A DNA stretch of 64,000 nucleotides from Paraburkholderia sp. Ac-20340. Lineage in GTDB: Bacteria; Pseudomonadota; Gammaproteobacteria; Burkholderiales; Burkholderiaceae. A program made the translations under genes and the position numbers. The notes under the pieces are model-generated. The model had not been told where the DNA came from. It did no database searches and saw nothing but the letters and a program-made list of their open reading frames with translations. Shown piece by piece: positions 26,096-38,880 of this stretch (positions are counted from its first letter, which is position 1; each line of letters begins with the position of its first letter). The DNA is taken from NCBI RefSeq assembly GCF_017104965.1, contig NZ_JAAGPR010000003.1, positions 248,001-312,000 on the forward strand, in the 5' to 3' direction.

Positions 26096-26158
26096 GCGCT
26101 TCCCCTTTTGCTTCGGCTTGGACTGGTGAGTGCGTGAGCCTGACCGCGTGAACCCGGG

Positions 26159-26596
26159 TCACGCGTGATGCGCGCCCGCCACGATAAGACAACTGCCGCG
26201 CACGGCCTTGATTTGATAGAGATGGGCGTCTTCAGGCTCGCCGGGCGCCAGTTCGACGTCCCATTCGGCGCCGCGATACATCGTGCGGGCACGCCCTTCG
26301 TGCCAGGCGGCAACGGTCAGCGTGGAACCGATGTCGAGATTCACGCCAGGATCGCTCGATGCATCGACCATGCGGCGCTTGCGCCCGAAACGCGAACGCC
26401 GCAGCGCGATCACCGCCACGAGGCCCACGAGCGCGGCAATCGCGAACTGCACATCGAGCGGCGCGCCAAACTCGAAAGCCACCACGCCGGCCAGAAAGCC
26501 CAGCGCGATCATCAGCAGATAGAAGGTGCCGGTCATCAGCTCGGCCACGATCAGCACGCCCGCGCCGATCCACCAGAACAAACCATGCGGACCCAC
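26159..26596 (-). CDS. NfeD-family membrane protein
   Basis: A 145-residue protein with two to three membrane segments (LFWWIGAGVLIVAEL, TFYLLMIALGFLAGVVAFEF, VQFAIAALVGLVAVIAL) followed by an OB-fold domain (VNLDIGSTLTVAAWHEGRARTMYRGAEWD without the protease part), i.e. the short NfeD1b type that partners SPFH proteins. GTG 26596 is chosen because GGGAGG lies 5 bases upstream; an upstream ATG extension would run into the ppsA terminator. Confidence 0.9.
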   Translation of the reverse strand: MGPHGLFWWIGAGVLIVAELMTGTFYLLMIALGFLAGVVAFEFGAPLDVQFAIAALVGLVAVIALRRSRFGRKRRMVDASSDPGVNLDIGSTLTVAAWHEGRARTMYRGAEWDVELAPGEPEDAHLYQIKAVRGSCLIVAGAHHA

Positions 26597-26612
26597 GACG
26601 ACCTCCCAAAGT

Positions 26613-26639
26613 AAAACACCCCGGATTGACCGGGGTGTT
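26613..26639 (-). terminator. ppsA terminator
   Basis: A 10-bp perfect stem AACACCCCGG/CCGGGGTGTT with a 5-base loop (26615-26639), followed on the minus strand by four T. It lies 108 bp past the ppsA stop and just upstream of the NfeD start. Confidence 0.75.
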
Positions 26640-26747
26640 ATAGCACGAAGCTGACACTTTTTTCCGCTGCGTGCGAAAGCGAAATGCAAGCTGCATCAAG
26701 CTTCGCGCGCGGCGGGACGGCTCGCGCCGTCAGTGAGCGTTACTGCA

Positions 26748-29147
<2,400 letters not shown>

Positions 29148-29571
29148 ACAAGCCCCTAAGTGTGAAAAAAATTCACGGCTGCGCAAGTGGGCTCGAACGC
29201 GAGTCACCCATTGGGGGCGATTTCGCGTCTTGCGCAACCTGTTGGAGAAGCAATCGCCGTGGCGCCAAAGGGCTGGAGCCGGCTTGAGGAAAAGCAGGAA
29301 GATGCGCAAGATTGCAGGAAGTTATACACATTCGCTGCAAGTTGACGCCAGTTTGAGCCACGATGGACTGCGGTTTGGCGCGGTTGCACTGCAATTGCTT
29401 ATCCAACAGGTTGCCGCTATTCTACCGTGCCGACTCCCGAAAATGCCATTCGAAGAGTCAGCCAAAGAGAAACGCGCCTCGGAATCGTCCCACAGCGGTC
29501 GCCCTAGCGCTTCCCGGGCTTTTTCCGCCCGTCCCGAGCGCACCAGCAGCTCACGTACCTAGCCTCAATCG
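29148..29571. promoter_or_regulatory. ppsA/ppsR divergent intergenic region
   Basis: A 424-bp stretch with no credible gene. Close to the ppsA start a small AT hairpin, GTGAA/TTCAC around an A/T run (about 29162-29177), lies just upstream of its ribosome-binding site and could affect translation. A TATAAC-like box is present on the minus strand near 29315, without a convincing -35. No further element recognised. Confidence 0.4.
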
Positions 29572-30387
29572 ATGCCGCCTACCGTATTTATCGTCTCCGA
29601 CGGTACCGGGATCACTGCCGAAACGTTCGCGCATTCGATCCTGTCGCAGTTCGACCAGAAATTCCGCCTCGTGCGCGTGCCCTTCGTGGACTCGAGCGAC
29701 AAGGCGTATGCGACCGCCGAAAAGATCAACGAAGCCGCCGTACAGGAAGGCCGTCGTCCGATCGTCTTCACGACGCTGGTGGACAGCAGCTCGAACGAGA
29801 TCGTCAAGCGCGCCAATGCGCTCGTGCTCGACATGTTCCAGACCTTCGTGGAACCGCTCGAACAGGAACTGGAGCTCAAGTCGAGCCACGCGATGGGCCG
29901 CGGCCACCAGAACGCGGACACCGACGAATACAAGAACCGTATCGAGGCGATCAACTTCTCGCTCGCGCATGACGACGGCCAATCCGACCGCAATCTCGCC
30001 GATGCCGATGTGATCCTCGTGGGCGTGTCGCGCAGCGGCAAGACGCCGACCAGCCTCTATCTGGCCATGCAGTACGGCGTGAAGGCGGCCAACTATCCGC
30101 TGATCCCCGACGATTTCGAGCGCGGCAAGATGCCGAATTCGCTGCTGCCGCACCGCTCGAAGATTTTCGGGCTGTCGATCGATCCGCAGCGCCTGACGGA
30201 AATCCGCAACGAACGCCGTCCGGGCAGCAAGTACGCAGCGCTGGAAAATTGCCGCTACGAAGTGAACGAAGCCGAAGCGATGATGCGCCGCGAAGGCATC
30301 AAGTGGCTCTCGTCGACGCACAAGTCGATCGAGGAAATCGCCACGACGATTCTTCAGGAAATCCGCATCGATAAGCCGTCGTACTGA
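29572..30387 (+). CDS. ppsR: PEP synthase regulatory kinase/pyrophosphorylase
   Basis: A 271-residue bifunctional serine/threonine kinase and pyrophosphorylase (DUF299 family) that inactivates PEP synthase with ADP and reactivates it by phosphate-dependent removal. The P-loop GVSRSGKT (151-158), the N-terminal TVFIVSDGTGITAETFAHSI and HKSIEEIATTIL near the end match the family. ATG 29572 has no clear ribosome-binding site, yet the N-terminus is exact for the family. Position divergent from its target gene ppsA supports the assignment. Confidence 0.95.
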   Translation: MPPTVFIVSDGTGITAETFAHSILSQFDQKFRLVRVPFVDSSDKAYATAEKINEAAVQEGRRPIVFTTLVDSSSNEIVKRANALVLDMFQTFVEPLEQELELKSSHAMGRGHQNADTDEYKNRIEAINFSLAHDDGQSDRNLADADVILVGVSRSGKTPTSLYLAMQYGVKAANYPLIPDDFERGKMPNSLLPHRSKIFGLSIDPQRLTEIRNERRPGSKYAALENCRYEVNEAEAMMRREGIKWLSSTHKSIEEIATTILQEIRIDKPSY

Positions 30388-30402
30388 TTCGCGATGCGCA
30401 AC

Positions 30403-30432
30403 AAAAAGGCCTGCATTTGCAGGCCTTTTTTG
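30403..30432. terminator. Bidirectional terminator, ppsR / RNA methyltransferase
   Basis: A 13-bp perfect stem AAAAAGGCCTGCA/TGCAGGCCTTTTT with a 2-base loop and a T6 run, between convergent genes. Confidence 0.9.
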
Positions 30433-30452
30433 CTTTTGCACGCGCGCGAACG

Positions 30453-31238
30453 TCAGCGTGCGTGACGCTGCTGCCGGCACTGCTCGAACACGCAGACGGC
30501 CGCGGCCGCCGCCACGTTCAGCGACTCCATGCCGCCGGGCTGCGGGATCGTCACGCGTAGCGCCGCCGCATCGCGCCACACCTGCGAAACGCCCGCGCCT
30601 TCGTTGCCGAACACCCACGCGACCTGCCCCCTCAGATCCGTTTCGTCGATGGCCTTCGCGCCATGCGAATCGGTGATCACGACCGGCACGGCCAGCATGT
30701 CGATCAGCGTCTGCGGTTCGACGTTCTCGTAGACCTGCAGCAGGAAATGCGCGCCCATCGCCGAGCGCAGCACCTTGGACGACCATGCGTAAGCGGTGCC
30801 GGGCGTGCAGAACACCCGCTCGATGCCGGCCGCCGCTGCGCTGCGCAGGATCGAGCCGACATTGCCTGCGTCCTGCAAACCGTCGAGCACCAGACAGGTC
30901 GATTCGACGCGCTGCGGCAATGTTGCTTCCGGCATATCCACGAGCAGCAACATGCCCGCGCCGTGCACGACGTTCGACAACTGGCCGAACAGCGCATCGG
31001 GCAGCGTAATCACGCGGCGCTCGTCGACGCGCGCAACGATGTCGCGCGCCTCTTCGTGCTCGAGCGCGCCTTCGGTGACGATGCAGTATTCGGGCTGCGA
31101 GCCGCCATCGAGCCAGGCGCTGGCAAGATGGAACCCTTCGAGCAGGGCCTGATGGGCGCGCCGCTGTTGATGCGTCGAGCCGGCCAGCGCCTTCAGGCGC
31201 TTGTAGAGCGGATTGTCGCGCGAGGTAATGGCTTTCAC
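30453..31238 (-). CDS. TrmH/SpoU-family RNA 2'-O-methyltransferase
   Basis: A 261-residue SPOUT-class methyltransferase. The N-terminal substrate-binding domain starts ITSRDNPLYKRLKALA, and the knotted domain has the three motifs DAGNVGSILRSAAAAGI, WVFGNEGAGVSQ and IPQPGGMESLNVAAAAAVCVFE. Members methylate ribose in rRNA or tRNA; the target base cannot be read from sequence. It lies downstream of rnhB, separated by 94 bp with a hairpin. Confidence 0.93.
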   Translation of the reverse strand: MKAITSRDNPLYKRLKALAGSTHQQRRAHQALLEGFHLASAWLDGGSQPEYCIVTEGALEHEEARDIVARVDERRVITLPDALFGQLSNVVHGAGMLLLVDMPEATLPQRVESTCLVLDGLQDAGNVGSILRSAAAAGIERVFCTPGTAYAWSSKVLRSAMGAHFLLQVYENVEPQTLIDMLAVPVVITDSHGAKAIDETDLRGQVAWVFGNEGAGVSQVWRDAAALRVTIPQPGGMESLNVAAAAAVCVFEQCRQQRHAR

Positions 31239-31278
31239 GGGCGGGCCTGGCGATTCAGAAAAGGATCAGTAAAAAGGA

Positions 31279-31303
31279 AAACGGCGCCGCACGAGGCGGC
31301 GCC
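31279..31303 (-). terminator. Probable rnhB terminator/attenuator
   Basis: Stem GGCGCCGC/GCGGCGCC with a 5-base loop (31283-31303), followed on the minus strand by a T-rich but interrupted tract. Likely a partial terminator between rnhB and the methyltransferase gene. Confidence 0.5.
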
Positions 31304-31332
31304 GGATAAGTTCGGCGAGCGCATCGGCCGGC

Positions 31333-32061
31333 TTAACTCGTTACAACGACACCGTGCAACTCGAAAGCCTCGCGCACCGGCGCGAACGAACGCCGATGAT
31401 GCTCGCACGGACCATGCGTACGCAACGCCGCCAGATGCTGCGGCGTGCCGTAGCCCGCGTGTACGTTAAAACCGTAGGCGGGAAACGACGTGTGCAGATC
31501 GACCAGCATGCGATCGCGCGTGACTTTTGCGATGATCGATGCCGCCGAAATCGCTGGCACAATCGCATCGCCGCCGATCACCGCTTCGCTGCGCACCGGC
31601 AGCACCGGGCAGCGATTACCGTCGATCTTCGCAAGCGTAGGCGTCACGCTCAGACCTTCGACCGCGCGGCGCATCGCCAGCATGGTCGCGTGCAGGATGT
31701 TGAGCGTGTCGATTTCCTCGACGCTCGCCTCTGCCACACACCAGGCAAGCGCGCGTTCGACGATCAAGTTGTAAAGCGCATCGCGCGACTTTGCCGTGAG
31801 CGCCTTCGAATCGTCGAGTCCTTCGATCGGCCGCGCCGGATCGAGAATCACAGCCGCCGCCACCACGGGACCGGCGAGCGGGCCGCGCCCGGCTTCGTCC
31901 ACGCCACAGATGATGTCGTCGGGCGATTCGAACAGCAGACCGGCCTGCTCCGCGAGTTGCAGACGCAGCGCGCGCTTTTGTGCGGCCTGCGACGGCGCTT
32001 TCGGCTTTGCTGCCGCCTTCGCCGTCACCTTTCTGGCACTTTTAACCGGCGCGTCGCTCAT
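31333..32061 (-). CDS. rnhB: Ribonuclease HII
   Basis: A 242-residue endonuclease cutting RNA in RNA-DNA hybrids and single embedded ribonucleotides. The active-site stretch [13 protein letters not shown] has Asp55 and Glu56; the later Asp residues lie in [13 protein letters not shown] and in RDRMLVDLH. The N-terminal 45 residues form a Lys/Ala-rich extension not needed for the fold. Its ATG overlaps the TGA of lpxB in ATGA. Confidence 0.96.
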   Translation of the reverse strand: MSDAPVKSARKVTAKAAAKPKAPSQAAQKRALRLQLAEQAGLLFESPDDIICGVDEAGRGPLAGPVVAAAVILDPARPIEGLDDSKALTAKSRDALYNLIVERALAWCVAEASVEEIDTLNILHATMLAMRRAVEGLSVTPTLAKIDGNRCPVLPVRSEAVIGGDAIVPAISAASIIAKVTRDRMLVDLHTSFPAYGFNVHAGYGTPQHLAALRTHGPCEHHRRSFAPVREAFELHGVVVTS

Positions 32062-33227
32062 GTCCGCCCCTTGCGGCTTTCCACCACGCGCGCTACCACT
32101 TCGGCCGCGCGCTCCGCCGTGTTCTGGCGCAGCGCATGGTGCATCTGCGTAAACACTTCGGTCAGGGTGCGCCGGTTCGCCTCGTCGTGCAACTGCGTGA
32201 GCGTGGCGTCGGCGAGCGCTTCAGGCGTGGCGAAATGCTGGAGGATTTCCGGCACCACGAAACGCCCCGCAAGAATATTCGGCAGACCGACATAAGGCAG
32301 ATAGCCCTGACGGCGCATGATCTGCCCCGTCAGCCAGGGCACCTTGTACGAGATGACCATCGGCTTCTTGAGCAGCGCCGCTTCCAGCGTGACCGTGCCG
32401 CTCTTCACGAGGATCGCGTCGGCGGCGGTCATCGCCAGTTGCGACTGACCATCGACGATCGTGAGCGCCAGGCCCTGATGCTGGCTCGCCAGTTCCTGCA
32501 ACTGCGCGTGGATCGCAGGCGTGGCCGCCGGCATCACGAAACGCAGACCCGGCTCGCGCTGCTGCATGATCTGCATCGCGTCGAAGAAAGTCGGGCCGAT
32601 CAGGTTGATCTCGGAGCGACGGCTGCCCGGCAGCACCGCAATGATCGGACCGCCATCGGGCAGACCGAGCGCAAGGCGCGCGCCGGGTACGTCCGGTTCG
32701 AGCGGGATATCGTCGGCGAGCGGGTGGCCCACGTAGGACGCGGCCACGCCGGCCTTCTCCAGGATCGCCGTTTCGAACGGGAAAACGCAGAGCATGTGAT
32801 CCACGGACTTCTGGATCTTCTTGATGCGCCCGCCCCGCCACGCCCAGATCGACGGGCAGACGAAATGGATCGTGGGAATCCCGGCTTCGCGCAGCGGCTG
32901 TTCGAGACCGAAGTTGAAATCGGGCGCATCGACGCCGATGAAAACATCAGGCGGTTCCGCAAGCAGTTGATGCTTGAGCTCGCGGCGAATGCGCAGGATT
33001 TCGGGAATATGACTGAGCGCCTCGACGTAGCCGCGCACCGTGAGCTTGTCCATCGGCCAGTGCGCATCGAAACCGACTGCCTGCATGCGCGGGCCGCCGA
33101 TTCCGTAGTACTGCGCAGTATCCGGCAGCTTGCTGACCAGCCCCTTGAGCAACGACGATGCGAGCAGGTCGCCGGACGGTTCGCCGGCGACCATTGCGAG
33201 GCGCAACGGATGGGTTTGCAACGCCAT
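32058..33227 (-). CDS. lpxB: Lipid-A-disaccharide synthase
   Basis: A 389-residue peripheral membrane glycosyltransferase that joins UDP-diacylglucosamine and lipid X to form the lipid A disaccharide. Recognisable segments: [19 protein letters not shown] at the start, [29 protein letters not shown] and [10 protein letters not shown] in the middle. Family length is normal. It begins 3 bp after the lpxA stop and overlaps rnhB, as part of the lpxD-fabZ-lpxA-lpxB series. Confidence 0.97.
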   Translation of the reverse strand: MALQTHPLRLAMVAGEPSGDLLASSLLKGLVSKLPDTAQYYGIGGPRMQAVGFDAHWPMDKLTVRGYVEALSHIPEILRIRRELKHQLLAEPPDVFIGVDAPDFNFGLEQPLREAGIPTIHFVCPSIWAWRGGRIKKIQKSVDHMLCVFPFETAILEKAGVAASYVGHPLADDIPLEPDVPGARLALGLPDGGPIIAVLPGSRRSEINLIGPTFFDAMQIMQQREPGLRFVMPAATPAIHAQLQELASQHQGLALTIVDGQSQLAMTAADAILVKSGTVTLEAALLKKPMVISYKVPWLTGQIMRRQGYLPYVGLPNILAGRFVVPEILQHFATPEALADATLTQLHDEANRRTLTEVFTQMHHALRQNTAERAAEVVARVVESRKGRT

Positions 33228-33230
33228 CGT

Positions 33231-34019
33231 TTAGCGGATGATGCCGCGCTGCGACTGCTCGACGAAGCTGAGCAGCGCCTTCACGTGCACGTCGCCGTCA
33301 CCGCCCGCCTGGGCGAGATCGGCGAGCTGAACCTTCGCTTCTTCGAGCGACAGGCTGTTCTTGTACAGCGTGCGATATGCCGCGCGCAGCGCCGAGATTG
33401 CGTCGGGCGAGAAACCGCGGCGGCGCAGACCTTCGACGTTGATACCGTGCGGCACAGCCTTGTTGCCGGCTGCGATCACGAACGGCGGCACGTCCTGCAC
33501 GAGCGCCGAAGCGCCGCCCACCATCGCATGCGCACCGATGCGCACGAACTGGTGCACGCCCGTCATGCCGCCGACGATCGCGTGATCGTCCACGAACACG
33601 TGGCCGGCCAGCTGCGCGTTGCTCGACATGATGATGTTGTTGCCCAGACGGCAATCGTGACCCACGTGCACGTAGGCCATGATCCAGCAGTCGTCGCCGA
33701 TCGACGTGATGCCGGTGTCCTGCACCGTGCCCGTGTGCAGCGTCGTGAATTCGCGAATCGTGTTGCGATTGCCGATCACGAGCTTCGTGGGCTCGCCGCG
33801 GTACTTCATGTCCTGCGGGCGGCCGCCGATCGAGGCGTAATGGCCAATCGAATTGTCTTCGCCGATCGTCGTGTGGCCTTCCAGCACGCTATGCGAACCG
33901 ACCTGGGTGCGCGCGCCAATGGTGACATTCGCACCGATTACCGCGTAGGGGCCGATCTCGACCGATTCATCGACTTGCGCGCCTGGCTCGACGATCGCAG
34001 TGGGATGGATCCTGCTCAT
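33231..34019 (-). CDS. lpxA: UDP-N-acetylglucosamine acyltransferase
   Basis: A 262-residue left-handed beta-helix enzyme, first step of lipid A synthesis, moving 3-hydroxyacyl from ACP to UDP-GlcNAc. Hexapeptide repeats run from residue 3 to about 190 ([13 protein letters not shown], then [14 protein letters not shown]). [20 protein letters not shown] and [15 protein letters not shown] are LpxA-specific. The C-terminal helical domain is complete. Trimer in the cytosol by family knowledge. Confidence 0.97.
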   Translation of the reverse strand: MSRIHPTAIVEPGAQVDESVEIGPYAVIGANVTIGARTQVGSHSVLEGHTTIGEDNSIGHYASIGGRPQDMKYRGEPTKLVIGNRNTIREFTTLHTGTVQDTGITSIGDDCWIMAYVHVGHDCRLGNNIIMSSNAQLAGHVFVDDHAIVGGMTGVHQFVRIGAHAMVGGASALVQDVPPFVIAAGNKAVPHGINVEGLRRRGFSPDAISALRAAYRTLYKNSLSLEEAKVQLADLAQAGGDGDVHVKALLSFVEQSQRGIIR

Positions 34020-34090
34020 TCGTCATGCTCTCCGATTCTGTTGTCATGCCGGGGCGCCGCCAGGCGCCCTGCGGCAAACGACGGCGCAGC

Positions 34091-34555
34091 TTACTGCGCC
34101 GCGTCCATTTTCTTGACGGTGCACATGAGTTCCGCCTCGCAGGCGACCACGCCGTCCACGTCGGCTTGCGCCTTGAACTTCCAGATACCGCGCATGTAGC
34201 GCTCGAACGTCACGTTCAGGATGAGCTGGTCGCCCGGCTCGACCACGCGCTTGAAACGCGCGCCGTCGATACCGACGAAGTAGTACAGCGTGTTTGCAAA
34301 ATCCTGCTCTTCTTCCGAGAAAGTGAGCAGCGCGGCGGTCTGGGCCAGCGCTTCGAGGATCATCACGCCCGGCATGACCGGACGCTGCGGGAAGTGGCCC
34401 GTGAAAAAGGGCTCGTTGACCGTCACATTCTTCAACGCCTTGATGCTCTTGTGCGGCTCGAGCTCGAGGACCCGGTCCACCATCAGGAACGGATAACGGT
34501 GCGGCAGCAACGTGAGAATCTTGTGGATGTCGAAGTTGATTTTTTCGATGTTCAT
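34091..34555 (-). CDS. fabZ: 3-hydroxyacyl-[ACP] dehydratase
   Basis: A 154-residue hot-dog-fold dehydratase of fatty-acid synthesis. The active site is in [20 protein letters not shown], with His54 and Glu68. Start at ATG 34555 gives [20 protein letters not shown], the normal N-terminus; an upstream start eleven codons earlier is less likely. It lies between lpxD and lpxA, where it competes with LpxA for the same acyl-ACP pool. A 267-bp GC-rich gap separates it from lpxD with nothing recognisable in it. Confidence 0.97.
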   Translation of the reverse strand: MNIEKINFDIHKILTLLPHRYPFLMVDRVLELEPHKSIKALKNVTVNEPFFTGHFPQRPVMPGVMILEALAQTAALLTFSEEEQDFANTLYYFVGIDGARFKRVVEPGDQLILNVTFERYMRGIWKFKAQADVDGVVACEAELMCTVKKMDAAQ

Positions 34556-34822
34556 GGTGTTTCTGCTCACGCGGGAATTGCGTGTCACTTTCGATTGCGT
34601 TGCCCGAAGCGCCTGTCCCTGCCCGACGGTAGCCGTGCCGGCCAGACGTACCCCTGCGGTTCGCGCCCAGGCGCAGTATGCGCCACGCGCGCGACTTCGT
34701 GCATGCGGATTCCCCCGGGCTCTGCGCGCCAGACGCGCGGTCTGGCACCCATCGCCGGGGCTCGGCCTGGCATGCAGCGCGACAGCCGCGGCGCCAGGCC
34801 CCTTATACGTGTGGTGCGATGC

Positions 34823-35899
34823 TTATGCGTCGCCTTGCGATTTTTCCGCGGCGGCGGCTTCGAGCGCCCGGATACGATCGCGCAGCTTGTCGATATTGCG
34901 CAGCAGCGCGGCGCTCTTGTTCCAGTCGCCGTGCTCGACGGCCGGAAACGCGCTGGTGTAGATGCCGGCCTTCGGCAGCGACTTCGACACGCCCGACTTC
35001 GCCGTGACGATCACGTAGTCGCCCAGCGTGACGTGACCCGCGATGCCCACCGCGCCGCCGATCATGCAGTGCTTGCCGACCGTCGTGCTGCCCGCGATAC
35101 CCGCGCAGCCCGCGATCACCGTGTAGGCACCGATGCGGCAGTTATGGCCGATCTGCACCTGGTTATCGATCTTCACGCACTCCTCGATGATCGTGTCGGC
35201 CATTGCGCCGCGATCGATCGTGGTGTTCGCGCCGATTTCGACATCGGGCCCGATCGACACACCGCCCACTTGCGGAATCTTGACCCACGTGCCCGTGCGC
35301 GCATCGCCCTGCCCCGTGAAATCGGGGGCAAAACCAAAACCGTCCGAGCCGATCACCGCACCCGCGTGCACGATGGCGCGCGCGCCGATCTTGCAGCCGT
35401 AATAGACGGTCACGCCCGGATAGAAGTGCGAGTTCTCGCCCACCTGCGTGCCGCGGCCGATCACGACGTTGGCGTCCAGACGCACGTTCTCGCCGATCAC
35501 CGCACCCGCTTCCACGACCACGTTCGGGCCGATGACGGCGCTTGCCGCTACCTTGGCCGTTGCGTCGACGTGTGCGCTCGGGTGCACGCCCGGCTGCACC
35601 TTCGGCGCGGCCAGGTCGATGAACGCCTGCGCGACGCGCGCGAAGTAAGCATACGGATTAGGTGTGACGATGAAGTTGCGACCTTCGCGCGATGCGAGTT
35701 TCGCCAGATCGTCCGGGCTGATGAGGACCGCACCCGCGCGGGTCGTTTCGACCTGCGAGAGATATTTCGGGTTGGCGAGGAAAGCCAGTTGCTGCGGACC
35801 CGCCTGGTCGAGCGGCGCGAGCGAACCGACGCGTTGCGTCGCATCGCCCACCACTTCGCCGCCGAACTGCCCGGCGATTGCCTCAAGCGTAAATGCCAT
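34823..35899 (-). CDS. lpxD: UDP-3-O-acylglucosamine N-acyltransferase
   Basis: A 358-residue lipid A enzyme adding the second 3-hydroxyacyl chain. The N-terminal uridine-binding domain (residues 1-100, [20 protein letters not shown]) is followed by a hexapeptide beta-helix (from [20 protein letters not shown] to about 310) with the [20 protein letters not shown] segment containing the catalytic-site His, and a C-terminal helix. Complete and typical. Confidence 0.97.
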   Translation of the reverse strand: MAFTLEAIAGQFGGEVVGDATQRVGSLAPLDQAGPQQLAFLANPKYLSQVETTRAGAVLISPDDLAKLASREGRNFIVTPNPYAYFARVAQAFIDLAAPKVQPGVHPSAHVDATAKVAASAVIGPNVVVEAGAVIGENVRLDANVVIGRGTQVGENSHFYPGVTVYYGCKIGARAIVHAGAVIGSDGFGFAPDFTGQGDARTGTWVKIPQVGGVSIGPDVEIGANTTIDRGAMADTIIEECVKIDNQVQIGHNCRIGAYTVIAGCAGIAGSTTVGKHCMIGGAVGIAGHVTLGDYVIVTAKSGVSKSLPKAGIYTSAFPAVEHGDWNKSAALLRNIDKLRDRIRALEAAAAEKSQGDA

Positions 35900-35917
35900 G
35901 CGCGTGCTGCTCCTGCC

Positions 35918-36463
35918 TTAGTTGCTGTTGCTGCCAGTGGCGCCGGAAGCCAGCGCCTTCAGCACCTGATCGGTGATGTCGATGCGCGGGCTCACATACA
36001 CCGCTTCCTGCACGATCAGATCGTAATGCTGCTGCTCGGCGATCTGCTTGATGACCTTGTTCGCGCGATCGAGCACCGCCGCGAGTTCTTCGTTGCGGCG
36101 CTGGTTCAGATCTTCGCGGAACTCGCGCTGCTTGCGCTGAAAATCGCTGTCGAGTTGCGACAGATCGCGCTGCTTCTGCGCGCGATCGGCCACCGACAGG
36201 CTCGGACCGCTCTTGTCGAGCGAGTCCGACATCGTTTTCAGACGCTGCGCCATGTCCTGCAGATCCTTGTCGCGCTTCGCGAACTCGGCTTCGAGCTTGG
36301 TCTGCGCAGACTTCGCGGGGGCGGATTCGCGCAGGATGCGGTCGGAGTTGACCGCCGCGATTTTCGCTTCCTGCGCATGGGCCGCGCCCGTGCCGAAAGC
36401 GAGCATCGCCAGCGACAGCGTCATGGCCCCGATCGTCCGCCTGGAAAACATACCCGTTAGCAA
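35918..36463 (-). CDS. skp: Periplasmic chaperone Skp/OmpH
   Basis: A 181-residue chaperone that holds unfolded outer-membrane proteins. Signal peptide to AHA (about residue 30, TLSLAMLAFGTGAAHA), then KIAAVNSDRILRESAPAKSA and a long coiled-coil (KLEAEFAKRDKDLQDMAQRL) forming the tentacles. TTG 36463 is taken as start because GAGAGG is 6 bases upstream; ATG 36451 four codons later has a poorer site. Located between bamA and lpxD as in most proteobacteria. Confidence 0.92.
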   Translation of the reverse strand: MLTGMFSRRTIGAMTLSLAMLAFGTGAAHAQEAKIAAVNSDRILRESAPAKSAQTKLEAEFAKRDKDLQDMAQRLKTMSDSLDKSGPSLSVADRAQKQRDLSQLDSDFQRKQREFREDLNQRRNEELAAVLDRANKVIKQIAEQQHYDLIVQEAVYVSPRIDITDQVLKALASGATGSNSN

Positions 36464-36506
36464 AGTTATCCTCTCGTTTCTGTAAATACCTGTTCCGCGC
36501 GTACCG

Positions 36507-38813
36507 TCAGAATGCCGTACCGATCTGGAACTGGAACTTCTGGTACTGGTCGCCTTCGTGCTTCGTGACCGGGAAGCCCAGGCTCAGCTTGAGCGGGCCG
36601 ATCGGCGAAATCCACGCAAGACCGACACCGTAGGCGTAACGCAGACCGTTCGAGCCGATGCTGGTGCCTTCGTCGCCCCAGACGTTACCACCGTCGAGGA
36701 AGGTGAAGACGCGCAGCGTGCGGTCGTAGCCCGTGCCCGGCAGCGGGAACGTGAGTTCGATGTTGCCGACCACCATCTTCGAGCCGCCGATCGGGTCGTT
36801 CGTCGTCTTGTCGCGCGGACCCAGCGAGCTCGGTTCATAACCCCGCACCGAACCAATACCGCCGGCGTAGTAGTTCTTGAAGATCGGGTACGGCTTGCCG
36901 CCCAGACCATTACCATAGCCCGCCTGGAAGTTCAGGCCCAGCACGAAGCCGCGAGCAAACGAGTAATAGTACTGTGCCTGCACATCGGTCTTGTAGTACT
37001 GGGTCGAGCCCGCCGGCGTGCCGTATTCGGCATTGGCCTGGAGGAAGTAACCGCGGCTCGGAATGAGCGCGCTGTCACGTGCGTCGCGCGACCAGCCGAT
37101 CGTCAGCGGCACGTTGTTCGATACGCGGCCGAATGCATCGACGTAGTCCTTGTAGGCCTGCGGCGTTGCATCGTCGACGTCCAGACGGTCCTGTTCGAAA
37201 CCGATACCGAAGAACACGGTGTCGACTTCCGAGAACGGAATGCCGAACTTCAGGTCGCCGCCTGCCGTGATGATCTTGAAGCTCGAATCGGTCGAGTAGT
37301 ACAGCGGCTGATACGTACGGTAGTAGACGTCGGTAATGCGCTTGATGCCGTCCACGGTGAAGTACGGATCGACCTGCGTGACAGCCAGCGTGCGGTACGA
37401 CTTCGCGGTGTTGACGTTCACCGACAGCGACGTGCCCGAACCGAACACGTTGTCCTGCGAGACGCCTGCCGAGAGAACCACCTTGTCGGTCGACGAGAAG
37501 CCCGCGCCCAGCGTGATGGCGCCGGTCGGCTTTTCGGCCACCTTGACGTCCACGTCCACCTGGTCGGCCGTGCCTTCCACGGGCACCGTGGTCACGTCGA
37601 CGTCGGTGAAGTAGCCCAGACGGTTGATACGGTCCTTCGACAGCGCGAGACGGCTCGAATCGAACCACGAGCTTTCGAGCTGGCGCATTTCGCGGCGCAC
37701 GACTTCGTCGCGCGTGCGGGTGTTGCCCACCACGTTGATGCGGCGCACGTAGACGCGGCGGCTCGGATCGACCTGCAGCGTGAGGTCGACCGTGTGATTG
37801 GCCTGGTTGATCTGCGGCAGCGCATTCACGGTTGCGAACGCATAGCCGTATTCGCCGAGCTTGTCGACGATGGCCTTGGTCGCAGCCTGCAGCTTTTCAG
37901 CCGAGAAGCGATCGCCCGCCTTGATCTTGACCAGCTTGTTGAGCTCCGCCTCGCGGTCCAGCAGATTGCCGGCGAGATGGATGCCCGAGATCTTGTACGG
38001 CTCGCCTTCATGCAGCCCGATCGTCAGGTACATGTCCTTCTTGTCGGGCGAGATCGAGACCTGCGTCGAGTCGATGTTGAACTCGAGGTAGCCGTGATTC
38101 AGGTAGTACGAGCGCACGTTCTCGAGGTCGCCCGTGAGCTTTTCCTTCGAGTAGAGGTCGTTCTTCGTGTACCACGAGAACCAGTTCGGCGTGGACAGCT
38201 GCATTTCGCTGAGCAGCGTGCCCGTGCTGTACGTCTTGTTGCCGATGAAGTTGATCTGGCGGATCTTCGCGCTCGGACCTTCGACGACCGAGAACAGCAG
38301 ACCGACGCGGTTGCGGTCGATCGGCGTGACGGTGGTCGTGACTTCGGCGGCGTAGAAACCGCGCGTCAGGTACTGGCGCTTGAGCTCCTGCTCGGCCTTG
38401 TCGACCAGCGCCTTGTCGTAGTAGCGGCCTTGCGAAAGACCGACTGCGCGCAGCGCCTTCGTGAGGTTGTCCTTGTCGAACTCGTGGATGCCGGCGAAAT
38501 CGATGGTGCCGATCGCCGGACGCTCCTGCACCTGCACGACGACTACGCCACCTTCGGTGGCGATGCGCACGTCGTTGAAGAAGCCGGTCGCATACAATGC
38601 GCGGATGGCTTCAGAGGCCTTGTCGTCGGTGAACGTATCGCCCTGCTTGATCGGCAGGTACGCGAAGACCGTGCCCGGCTCTACGCGTTGCAGTCCTTCG
38701 ATGCGGATGTCCTGAACCACGAAAGGCGTCGTTGCGGCATGAGCAACGAGACCTTGTGCGGCAAGCGCCGCAGCCGCAACTGTTTTTGGAACCAAGCGAT
38801 GAGGTCTAAACAA
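36507..38813 (-). CDS. bamA: Outer-membrane protein assembly factor BamA
   Basis: A 768-residue outer-membrane insertase. Signal peptide ends at VAHA (residue 26); five POTRA domains follow (about 30-420; VVQDIRIEGLQRVEPGTVF opens the first), then a 16-strand barrel with the conserved VRGYEPSSLGPRD loop (VRGYE motif of the Omp85 lid) and final Phe (IGTAF). The only start consistent with the signal peptide is TTG 38813, preceded by GGGAAG. It will insert the adhesin encoded at the left end. Between rseP and skp. Confidence 0.97.
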   Translation of the reverse strand: MFRPHRLVPKTVAAAALAAQGLVAHAATTPFVVQDIRIEGLQRVEPGTVFAYLPIKQGDTFTDDKASEAIRALYATGFFNDVRIATEGGVVVVQVQERPAIGTIDFAGIHEFDKDNLTKALRAVGLSQGRYYDKALVDKAEQELKRQYLTRGFYAAEVTTTVTPIDRNRVGLLFSVVEGPSAKIRQINFIGNKTYSTGTLLSEMQLSTPNWFSWYTKNDLYSKEKLTGDLENVRSYYLNHGYLEFNIDSTQVSISPDKKDMYLTIGLHEGEPYKISGIHLAGNLLDREAELNKLVKIKAGDRFSAEKLQAATKAIVDKLGEYGYAFATVNALPQINQANHTVDLTLQVDPSRRVYVRRINVVGNTRTRDEVVRREMRQLESSWFDSSRLALSKDRINRLGYFTDVDVTTVPVEGTADQVDVDVKVAEKPTGAITLGAGFSSTDKVVLSAGVSQDNVFGSGTSLSVNVNTAKSYRTLAVTQVDPYFTVDGIKRITDVYYRTYQPLYYSTDSSFKIITAGGDLKFGIPFSEVDTVFFGIGFEQDRLDVDDATPQAYKDYVDAFGRVSNNVPLTIGWSRDARDSALIPSRGYFLQANAEYGTPAGSTQYYKTDVQAQYYYSFARGFVLGLNFQAGYGNGLGGKPYPIFKNYYAGGIGSVRGYEPSSLGPRDKTTNDPIGGSKMVVGNIELTFPLPGTGYDRTLRVFTFLDGGNVWGDEGTSIGSNGLRYAYGVGLAWISPIGPLKLSLGFPVTKHEGDQYQKFQFQIGTAF

Positions 38814-38880
38814 CGTGCTTCCCCAGTGTGTATAGCTGCATCAGATCAGGCGGCCCACCCTCGGACGCCGCCAGATTTCT

